From CAVTLG01 sp963802635 (GTDB lineage Bacteria > Chloroflexota > Ktedonobacteria > Ktedonobacterales > Ktedonobacteraceae): 64,000 nucleotides of DNA. Position numbers and translations under genes: made by a program. The stretch lies in the NCBI GenBank assembly GCA_963802635.1, contig CAWDJJ010000001.1, positions 1 to 64,000 of the forward strand, written 5' to 3'. This document shows, piece by piece, positions 28,003 to 35,688 of the stretch (positions within the stretch are counted from its first letter, which is position 1; every line of letters starts with the position of its first letter). The notes beneath the pieces are model-generated. The model made no database searches, had not been told where the DNA came from, and saw only the letters and a list, made by a program, of their open reading frames with translations.

Positions 28003-28470
28003 ATGACCTTACAAAATGAAAATCTGCTGGATGACATTGGTTGGCAGATCCTGCGAGCGTTGCAAAAAAATGCTCGCCTCACTTTCAGAGATCTGGGTCG
28101 GCAGATCGGTCTATCGGCTCCGGCTGTGACGGAAAGAGTGCGCAGAATGGAAGACGCTGGTATTATTCGTGGCTACCGCCTTGAGGTAGATTTTGCGAAA
28201 ATTGGCTTACCTGTGACAGCTTTCATCCGCATCAGTGTACCGAAGGATAAAAGAGAGTATATTGAGGAACAAATGCAGAAAATTCCTGAAGTACTTGAAT
28301 GCTATCGCGTCGCTGGCGTCGATTCTTTTATCATGAAAGTAAGCGCTCCTTCCATTGTCCATCTGGAGAAGCTTATTGATCGCCTGGGGCGCTATGGGCC
28401 ATCTACCACGTCTATCGTGCTGTCTACTACGTTGATAAGAAACGGTATTGAAAAGATACACGATGAGTGA
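28003..28470 (+). CDS. Lrp/AsnC family transcriptional regulator
   Basis: The 155-residue length is typical. The N-terminal winged HTH reads GWQILRALQKNARLTFRDLG, with LSAPAVTERVRRMEDAGII as the recognition region. The C-terminal RAM domain (about residues 68-150) has VTAFIRISVP, VLECYRVAGVDSFIMKVSAP and STTSIVLSTTLI, where a small amino-acid ligand binds between subunits. Family members control amino-acid metabolism genes. The divergent glutamate dehydrogenase gene shares a 230-bp spacer with it and is the likely target. GAAAGG lies upstream of the ATG. The gene is intact. Confidence 0.93.
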   Translation: MTLQNENLLDDIGWQILRALQKNARLTFRDLGRQIGLSAPAVTERVRRMEDAGIIRGYRLEVDFAKIGLPVTAFIRISVPKDKREYIEEQMQKIPEVLECYRVAGVDSFIMKVSAPSIVHLEKLIDRLGRYGPSTTSIVLSTTLIRNGIEKIHDE

Positions 28471-28648
28471 ATATATGTGTTAGTTATGCTCTATAGTCTC
28501 CTGTGTTGCAGGCAAATACATTGCAAATTGTCCCTGGTTTCCTCTGGAAAATGTTGTCTCTACTTGGTACGGTGAGAGGAAAGCGCTTCTCTGAATGGAG
28601 CGAAAGACATTGCTCAATCTCTAGTATAGGGGAAGAGAGATAGTATTC

Positions 28649-30952
28649 ATGCAGCGGTCATGGCTGTGGCCGATAGCTATTATTTTCTTATCTATTGCTG
28701 CCTTCATCGCCATTTTAAAATTTTCAGGTACACCTGTAAGTCTGTTATTTGTGCTTGGCTTTCTCTGCATCTGCCCTGGAATGGTGTTGGTAAGGTTTAT
28801 GCACTTTGCTTCTGTCGCGACGGAATGGACGCTCGCGCTGGCCTTGAGCATCGCACTTGATGGTAGTATTGCGTGTCTTTACCTGTATGCAGGAAGATGG
28901 TCTCCATTTGGCATCTTTGTGACCTTATTCATCCTGAGTATCACAGGTGCCTGTATACAGCTCTTTACTATTTCTGAGCAGTCACGTCTAGCACGTGTGA
29001 CAATGTCCGCTGCTCCTTCCGCTATTTTTGCCAATAATCTTGCTGTGGAAAATCAATTCGTACGTCAGATGAGCATGCCTAAATTTGCTTTCCATCTGGA
29101 AATGCATGCAAAATCTGGGAAGATGTATAAAAAGGACAGTATAATACAAAGGGAGATAGGATCATCTCATCATGCAAAAGAAGGAGCTATCTCCAATCAT
29201 CTTACGAAATTTGCTGGTCCAATGAGGATGGATAAACTCATGCAGAACCAAAATGAAGCTATTTTGGGCATTGATCTTGGTACAACCTATGCCTGTATCG
29301 CTTATGTAGATGCAGGCGGTAAGGCAGTTATGCTCCCTAACCGGGAACATCAGCTCGCTACCCCTGCGGTAGTGCTGTTCGAAGGCCAGAAGCGCATCGT
29401 GGGTGATGAAGCCAAGAATAGCGCGCTCTTAAGTCCAGATGCCGTGGTTGAGATGGTCAAGCGGCATATGGGAGAAGCCAACTGGCGTTTCCGTTATGAG
29501 GGCAAGGACTATACCCCTGAAGAGATCTCCTCTTACATCTTGCGCAAGCTTGCGGCAGATGCGCAGGAGGTGCTTGGCTTTCCCGTGAAAGATGTGGTGA
29601 TTACCTGTCCTGCGTACTTTGGCCTGGCGCAACGTGAAGCCACTGCTCGGTCCGGTGAGATCGCGGGTCTGAACGTCCACGAGGTAATCAGTGAGCCGAC
29701 AGCGGCGGCCATTGCTTATGGTCTCCAACACACTCACGAGCAGACGGTGCTGGTCTATGATCTGGGTGGTGGGACGTTCGATATCACCATTATTGCTTTA
29801 AAGCGAGATGCGACGACGGTGATAGCAACGGGAGGAGACCATCATCTAGGCGGTCGAGACTGGGATGGGGCGCTGGTGAGCTATCTGGCGCAGCAGTGGC
29901 AGGAGCAAACGGAGTTGGCGGAAGACCCGTTAGAGTCCCCAGAAACGTTACAGGATCTCTGGTTGAAGGCAGAGAAAGCCAAGTGGGCGCTTTCCGCACG
30001 GCAGGAGACACGTGTAGCGGTCTCGCACGCGGGTCGCAATGTGAAAGTGATGGTGACGCGTGACAAGTTCAACGAGCTGACAGCGGCACTATTGGATCGT
30101 ACGATACTTTTTACGCGCATGACGATGGATGCAGCCAGGACGCGTGGCTACAGCCAGTTTGATCAAATTGTCCTGGTTGGAGGTTCGACCAGAATGCCAC
30201 AAGTTTCGCGACGGCTGGAGCAAGAGTTCCGCTTACCGTATCGGCTATTTGAGCCAGACGAAGCGGTAGCGAAGGGGGCCGCCCTGTATGGGCAACGACT
30301 GCTACTCCAAAAAAACATTCAAGTCAAAGCAGCTGAAATAGCGCAAACGGCTGCCACGGGGCTGCCTATCCTGCAGCGGACGGATGTTGATAGTATACTA
30401 CCCATTGCGCCTATTTCTCCAGCCATGGTCACGCAAGCTCGAAAAGAGATTACGCAAGCGTTTGGACGCGAAGAAATAGCTATGCAAAAACTGACCACGA
30501 CAGCGATTACAAATGTTGTCAGTCATAGTTTCGGTATCGTTGTGACCGTTGGTTATGGTACTAACAAGATGCGCAAAGTCGTCTCAAATCTGGTCAGGGT
30601 CAATGATCCTTTACCAATTACAAAAGTAAAAACATATGGCACGCTGGAGGCTGATCAGGATGATGTCGAAATCACCATTATAGAGAACGTCGAGGAGACA
30701 GCTATTGTGGAGCAGGAGAAATATAACGATGAGGCAGTCATCGGCACGGTCATTCTCCACTTGCCGTCTGGGCTACCTGAGGATGCGCCAATTGACGTTT
30801 CATTTGAAATCAATGGGCAGGGACTCTTGCACGTAGCAGGGCGTGAGCCCAGTAGTGATCTTGTTGTGGAGGCAGAATTTGAGACAAAAAGTATTTCTCG
30901 CGTGGAGCTACGGGAGGCTAAATCGCGTGCTTTAAGATTGACGGTGTACTGA
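28649..30952 (+). CDS. Membrane-fused Hsp70-family protein
   Basis: A continuous 767-residue frame joins about four membrane helices (roughly residues 7-24, 28-50, 58-80 and 86-108), a ~90-residue polar linker and an Hsp70. The ATPase domain begins near 204 with ILGIDLGTTYACIAYVD, followed by VISEPTAAAIAYGL, VLVYDLGGGTFDI and QIVLVGGSTRMPQV, all phosphate- or adenosine-binding motifs of DnaK. The substrate-binding beta part follows (SHSFGIVV, NDPLPITK, LLHVAGREP), but the helical lid of DnaK is missing. The N-terminal module resembles small multi-pass membrane proteins, and a separate start near 29240 (ATG after GAGGATGG) could make a free Hsp70. It heads a five-gene set with a second Hsp70, a J-like protein and two GTPases. 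Confidence 0.85.
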   Translation: MQRSWLWPIAIIFLSIAAFIAILKFSGTPVSLLFVLGFLCICPGMVLVRFMHFASVATEWTLALALSIALDGSIACLYLYAGRWSPFGIFVTLFILSITGACIQLFTISEQSRLARVTMSAAPSAIFANNLAVENQFVRQMSMPKFAFHLEMHAKSGKMYKKDSIIQREIGSSHHAKEGAISNHLTKFAGPMRMDKLMQNQNEAILGIDLGTTYACIAYVDAGGKAVMLPNREHQLATPAVVLFEGQKRIVGDEAKNSALLSPDAVVEMVKRHMGEANWRFRYEGKDYTPEEISSYILRKLAADAQEVLGFPVKDVVITCPAYFGLAQREATARSGEIAGLNVHEVISEPTAAAIAYGLQHTHEQTVLVYDLGGGTFDITIIALKRDATTVIATGGDHHLGGRDWDGALVSYLAQQWQEQTELAEDPLESPETLQDLWLKAEKAKWALSARQETRVAVSHAGRNVKVMVTRDKFNELTAALLDRTILFTRMTMDAARTRGYSQFDQIVLVGGSTRMPQVSRRLEQEFRLPYRLFEPDEAVAKGAALYGQRLLLQKNIQVKAAEIAQTAATGLPILQRTDVDSILPIAPISPAMVTQARKEITQAFGREEIAMQKLTTTAITNVVSHSFGIVVTVGYGTNKMRKVVSNLVRVNDPLPITKVKTYGTLEADQDDVEITIIENVEETAIVEQEKYNDEAVIGTVILHLPSGLPEDAPIDVSFEINGQGLLHVAGREPSSDLVVEAEFETKSISRVELREAKSRALRLTVY

Positions 30953-30976
30953 GTGCACCGTCCCGGGTCTCTTTTT
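30940..30976 (+). terminator. Intrinsic terminator overlapping the Hsp70 stop codon
   Basis: GACGGTGTAC and GTGCACCGTC (30940-30949 and 30953-30962, one mismatch) form a hairpin with the TGA stop in its loop, followed by CTCTTTTTT. It may limit transcription into the next gene. Confidence 0.65.
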
Positions 30977-31109
30977 TAGGGGATGGGACACCTCTATACG
31001 AGATTGTCCCTCATTTCCTCTTGTAAATTATCCCACCATTTAGTAAGCTGGAGCAAAATGTGCTCCGGTATGGCGTCAGGCCCACTGAATGGTGAGAAAG
31101 AAGGCAAAC

Positions 31110-32849
31110 ATGGGTACTCCACAGCGTATTATCTTTGGCATTGATCTTGGTACGACCTATTCCTGTATTGCCTATGTGGACACATATGGTAAAGCGATCA
31201 TTCTTCCTAATCAGGAACATCAACTTACCACACCATCGGTGGTGCTGTTCGAGCGCCAGAAGCGCATCGTGGGTGATGAAGCCAAGAATAGCGCGCTCTT
31301 GAGTCCAGATGCCGTGGTTGAGATGGTCAAGCGGCATATGGGAGAAGCCAACTGGCGTTTCTGTTATGAGGGCAAGGACTATACTCCTGAAGAGATCTCC
31401 TCTTACATCTTGCGCAAGCTTGCGGCAGATGCGCAGGAGGTGCTTGGCTTTCCCGTGAAAGATGTGGTGATTACCTGTCCTGCGTACTTTGGTATTGCAC
31501 AACGTGAAGCTACAGCTCGGGCTGGTGAGATCGCGGGCCTGAACGTCCACGAGATAATCAGTGAGCCGACAGCGGCGGCCATTGCTTATGGTCTCCAATA
31601 CACTCACGAGCAGACGGTGCTGGTCTATGATCTGGGTGGTGGGACGTTCGATATCACCATTATTGCTTTAAAGCGAGACGCGACGACGGTGATAGCAACG
31701 GGAGGAGACCATCATCTGGGCGGTCGAGACTGGGATGGGGCGCTGGTGAGCTATCTGGCGCAGCAGTGGCAGGAGCAAACGGAGTCAGCGGAAGACCCGT
31801 TAGAGTCCCCAGAAACGTTACAGGATCTCTGGTTGAAGGCAGAGAAAGCCAAGTGGGCGCTTTCTGCGCGGCAGGAGACGCGTGTAGCGGTCTCGCACGC
31901 GGGTCGCAATGTGAAAGTGGTGGTGACGCGTGACAAGTTCGATGAGCTGACAGCGGCACTATTGGATCGTACGGTAATTTTTACGCGCATGACGATGGAT
32001 GCAGCCAGGGCGCGTGGCTACAGCCAGTTTGATCAAATTGTCCTGGTTGGAGGTTCGACCAGAATGCCGCAAGTTTCGCAACAGCTGGAGCAAGAGTTCC
32101 GCTTACCGTATCGGCTATTTGAGCCAGACGAAGCGGTAGCGAAAGGGGCCGCCCTGTATGGGCAACGGATCTTGCTTCAACAAAATATTCGCGCTAAAGC
32201 GGCTGAGATAACCCGAGCGGAGGCTGAGGTTGCTGAGATCAGCAAAAGTACGACCAGAATTGCCGAAGGCGTCAAAAACCCTCCTCCTATAGCAGAGCAG
32301 GTAGAAATCCCTCCAGCTGCGTTGAAACGTGCGCAAACTGAGATCGCTCGGGCGCTAAATATGGGAGAGGAGGCTATCAGGAAGCTAACTATGGCCTCGA
32401 TCACCAATGTTGCCAGCCATAGCTTTGGAATTATTGCCACTGTTGGCTATGGCACGCCAAATTGTCGTAAGGTCATATCCAATCTGGTCAGGGTCAATGA
32501 TCCTTTACCAATTGCGCAAACGAAAACTTATGGTACAATTGATGCTGACCAGGATGTTGTTGAACTTGAAATCATGGAAAATACGGAAGAGACCTGGATT
32601 GTAGAGCCAGAAAAATATACGGAAGAGGCAGCCATTGGTACTGTTACCTTAACCCTTCCGCCAGGATTGGCAGCGGATGCGCCGATTGAGGTGACAATTG
32701 AGCTGAATACACAGGGGCGTTTACATGTGACAGGTAGAGAACCGCGTAGTAATGTGGCTATTGATGCAACGTTCGCGACAAAAGGTGCAATTACAAAAGA
32801 GGAATTACAGCAAGCCAGGACGCGTGCACAAGATATAACCATTATTTAA
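31110..32849 (+). CDS. Hsp70-family chaperone, soluble, lidless
   Basis: The 579-residue protein starts at the ATG at 31110 (AGAAGG six bases upstream; an in-frame ATG at 31089 lacks a site). IIFGIDLGTTYSCIAYVD, ISEPTAAAIAYGLQ, VLVYDLGGGTFDI and LVGGSTRMPQVSQQL give a complete actin-like ATPase domain. A helical insert (AAEITRAEAEVAEISKSTTR) leads into the substrate-binding beta domain (SHSFGIIATVGYG, DPLPIAQTKTYGT, RLHVTGREP). There is no C-terminal lid. Bases about 31241-32168 are almost identical to 29371-30299 of the membrane-fused paralogue, while both ends differ. The J-like gene starts 9 bp after its stop. It is probably the soluble partner of the same system. Confidence 0.9.
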   Translation: MGTPQRIIFGIDLGTTYSCIAYVDTYGKAIILPNQEHQLTTPSVVLFERQKRIVGDEAKNSALLSPDAVVEMVKRHMGEANWRFCYEGKDYTPEEISSYILRKLAADAQEVLGFPVKDVVITCPAYFGIAQREATARAGEIAGLNVHEIISEPTAAAIAYGLQYTHEQTVLVYDLGGGTFDITIIALKRDATTVIATGGDHHLGGRDWDGALVSYLAQQWQEQTESAEDPLESPETLQDLWLKAEKAKWALSARQETRVAVSHAGRNVKVVVTRDKFDELTAALLDRTVIFTRMTMDAARARGYSQFDQIVLVGGSTRMPQVSQQLEQEFRLPYRLFEPDEAVAKGAALYGQRILLQQNIRAKAAEITRAEAEVAEISKSTTRIAEGVKNPPPIAEQVEIPPAALKRAQTEIARALNMGEEAIRKLTMASITNVASHSFGIIATVGYGTPNCRKVISNLVRVNDPLPIAQTKTYGTIDADQDVVELEIMENTEETWIVEPEKYTEEAAIGTVTLTLPPGLAADAPIEVTIELNTQGRLHVTGREPRSNVAIDATFATKGAITKEELQQARTRAQDITII

Positions 32850-32858
32850 GAATAAACT

Positions 32859-34433
32859 ATGACAATAGCAAAACGCCCAAATTTTTTTCTCCTTCTCGAA
32901 TTAAATCCAAATAAGCAGTGGGATCAAGTGCATTATGAAGAAGTCCTACAGCAGAAAACTAGTCAATGGAGCCATGATAGTGCGGGCGTCACCAAAAAAG
33001 CCTTGCTTGCTCAAGTGAACCGTGCGCTGCTCCCACAAATACAAGAGGTGATGGAAGATCCCTCGTTGCGCGCAAAAGAGGCCGCTGCTGCTAAGAAGCA
33101 GCTTGTTGCGCTCTATGAGGTTGAGCAAGAACGCTTCGAGAAACAACTCGCGCTGCTAAATATGAAAGAAATAGCAGAAGCAGAAGAAATTGATAAGTTT
33201 ATCGCTGATTTTAAATATATAAAATCACCTTCAGAAATAGAAAAACTGATTACAGTGAAGAGACGCTCAGCCGATAAACCATCAATGCATAGACTCCAGA
33301 CATTAGACACTTCCATGGCAAATAATATCGCTGATCGCCTGGAAATTCTGCATATGAAAAATCTGTATGAGATGCTCCAATGTTCACGTGATGCTTCAAA
33401 TGCAACACTTTCTCGTGCTGCTGAAGAACTGTATGCACAGATAGTACGGCTTCATCCGAATGCAGAGACAACTATCATGATAGAGTTAGTGGGCTTTGCG
33501 GCCAGTATATTCAAGTCGAACGAAATGCGTGCCAGATATGATGAAACGTTGCGTCAGGCATCTCTACAACAGATTCTTGAAGATCTCGATGAGGGCATGA
33601 AACGTTCAACAGTGAAAGAACTCCATCCCAAACAGCTCTTGTTTTATCTGGAAAGTGCGAGCAAGGCAGGTTGGCATGAGGATGAGGCGTTAGAGCGATT
33701 AAAAGCGCATGCACGTTTCCGTAAGTGGTTTATAACGCTACCTACTAGTGAAGAAGGCGTTGTTCCCATTGAGCCTGCTGTCAGTATAGAAGCACCTCAG
33801 CAACAGAATGCTGTTGAGAATGTGCGTCAGTTGCAATATCAAATTCTTCGTGCTGCTATTCGTTTGTACTGGAAATGGCCCGAAAACTGCCTGACCGTTT
33901 GTATTTCGTATAGTACAAAGACTGATACCGTGCAGCATTACACGGACAGCGCAACAACACGTTATGTGAGCCGTGCGGAGTATGATCGGCTGGGATACTA
34001 CGAGATTAGCGGCATCTGGAATCTGCACTATGCTATTCTTGTCTCTTCTGTCATTGATCAAGATGGCGCACAGGCCCTTGCTAGCGGTATGCGCATCAAT
34101 ATCCATCTGTATCGTACAGTGCTGACGTATGAGATTCAAGTCCCGCGTTTTCTTTATCGCAGACGCACACTGCATATTGTAGCTGATACGCTTAGCCCTA
34201 TTCCCACCTTGCTCTTAATCAGCAAGTCGCAGAGCATTCCGCTGTATAAAGGCGATGGGGAACTTTTTTATCGCCTGGAGGGACGTACGAACCAGAGAGG
34301 AGAAATGAGCGTAAAACTTCCCGGTAAGCCGGTACCGCCAGAGGCTTTTGGCAAACTTTTTTTAGAGGATGATCGTCTCTATGAAACTATTATTATTCAT
34401 CATCCTGCGGAGGGTCAGTTGAGGTTAAGCTGA
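32859..34433 (+). CDS. Protein with two degenerate J-like segments and a C-terminal beta region
   Basis: This 524-residue protein has no signal peptide. Residues 7-75 (FFLLLELNPNKQWDQVHYEE, with QVNRALLPQIQEVMEDPSLR) resemble the J-like helical modules that accompany bacterial Hsp70s. A second segment near 168-230 (NLYEMLQCSRDASNATLSRA, IVRLHPNAETT, MRARYDETLRQ) follows the J-domain plan, but HPD is replaced by HPN. Helical linkers join them. The C-terminal ~200 residues look beta-rich (YTDSATTRYVSRAEYDRLGY, FYRLEGRTNQRGEMSVKLPG) and are unrecognised. It lies 9 bp after an Hsp70 and 1 bp before a GTPase. A role in coupling Hsp70 to the GTPases is an inference. Confidence 0.7.
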   Translation: MTIAKRPNFFLLLELNPNKQWDQVHYEEVLQQKTSQWSHDSAGVTKKALLAQVNRALLPQIQEVMEDPSLRAKEAAAAKKQLVALYEVEQERFEKQLALLNMKEIAEAEEIDKFIADFKYIKSPSEIEKLITVKRRSADKPSMHRLQTLDTSMANNIADRLEILHMKNLYEMLQCSRDASNATLSRAAEELYAQIVRLHPNAETTIMIELVGFAASIFKSNEMRARYDETLRQASLQQILEDLDEGMKRSTVKELHPKQLLFYLESASKAGWHEDEALERLKAHARFRKWFITLPTSEEGVVPIEPAVSIEAPQQQNAVENVRQLQYQILRAAIRLYWKWPENCLTVCISYSTKTDTVQHYTDSATTRYVSRAEYDRLGYYEISGIWNLHYAILVSSVIDQDGAQALASGMRINIHLYRTVLTYEIQVPRFLYRRRTLHIVADTLSPIPTLLLISKSQSIPLYKGDGELFYRLEGRTNQRGEMSVKLPGKPVPPEAFGKLFLEDDRLYETIIIHHPAEGQLRLS

Positions 34434-34434
34434 T

Positions 34435-35608
34435 ATGTCGTTTCTGCGAACAGCGATGTGTCCATCTTGTTTTCACTCGTTTTCTCTGCACAGGCCTCTC
34501 TTTCGTTGTATTATTCCTGAATGTGCAGGTCAGGGAGAAGATGAGATATATGGGCGGGCGCGTGGATTAACAATTCCCGTGATGGGGCGCATCTTGCAGC
34601 CTAGCAGTCGTGGCTTTGCTACGCCGCGTCAGGCGGAATGTGATATTTGCCACAATATCAGTCGTGCACATATCTGTCCGCACTGTCATGGCGAGCTGTC
34701 CTACGATATTGGGTTGGTCGATCAGTATATGATTGCCATTATTGGTAGTTCTGCTGCTGGCAAGACGCACTATATCGCCTCGCTTATTCATCATCTACAG
34801 CAGGCGACGGGCAAGAATTTTGGATTAACCGTGCGCATGCTCGGCGATGCTACGCAGCAACGCTGGGAGCACGACTTCTATACACCACTGTTCATCAATA
34901 AAACTCGCCTGCAACCAACACCATCAGCCGTGGTCGATGCGCAGATAAAAGTTCCTCTTGTTTTGCGTGTGACGTTCAGCCGTGGTCGGGTGCGACGTGC
35001 CATTAATATAAGTTTCTTCGATACAGCAGGTGAGGACATGGCATTATTTAGCACGATGTCGCTACAGAATCGCTATATCTGCCTGGCTGACGGCCTTATT
35101 CTGTTGCTCGATCCCCTACAAATCCCGGCGGTGCGCCAGCAAATCACGACGTTACCACTGCCTCCCGTTGATCCCAAGGCCGCCCCAGAAAATATTGTTG
35201 GTCGCTTGCGAGACTTGTTTCGAGCGAGAACAACGTCTACAAGTCCGCCAGAAAGTCAAGGTACCCATTGCCTTCACGCTGGCGAAAGCTGATCTGCTAG
35301 GGACGTTGCTGGAACCGGGTTCAGAATTGCGTCATCCCAGTGAACATGCAGGCTATCTGGATCTGGATGATGCGCAATCTGTACACACAGAAATTGCCGG
35401 TTATCTGGCGAGCTGGATAAATCCAAACTTTAATGATTTTATTGTTAATAATTATGCGCGTTATCATTATTTTGGTGTTTCTGCTCTTGGAGAGCAGCCA
35501 CAAGCCGATAATCATCTATCAACTGTGAGTCCCTGGCGCGTCGAAGATCCCTTGCTCTGGATTTTCTATCAACTGAAACTCATTCGGGGTAAGAAAAGGC
35601 TTTCATAG
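34435..35608 (+). CDS. Zinc-ribbon P-loop GTPase (double-GTPase-like), frameshifted
   Basis: Cysteine pairs CPSC (9-12) and CIIPEC (25-30), then CDIC (69-72) and CPHC (81-84), form one or two zinc ribbons. The GTPase domain follows: G1 AIIGSSAAGKTHY (101-113), G3 FFDTAGED (194-201), and G4 TLAKADLL. The first frame ends near 35292. Across a one-base shift near 35220 it continues as FEREQRLQVRQKVKVPIAFT and ends at 35608 with LLWIFYQLKLIRGKKRLS. This organisation resembles the proteins that I recall as DO-GTPase2-like in Pfam (recollection, not a search). It starts 1 bp after the J-like gene, so translation is probably coupled. Confidence 0.72.
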
Positions 35609-35688
35609 CGAGGAAGTGTCTGCACGCGCGAAATACATGGAAGTAGTGCTCATCTGAAGACCCATGTTTCTAAAGAAGGATACAGACC

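Noticed and set aside
29429..29737. Antisense frames inside both Hsp70 genes
   Set aside because: They follow the conserved sense coding sequence and have no start signals of their own.
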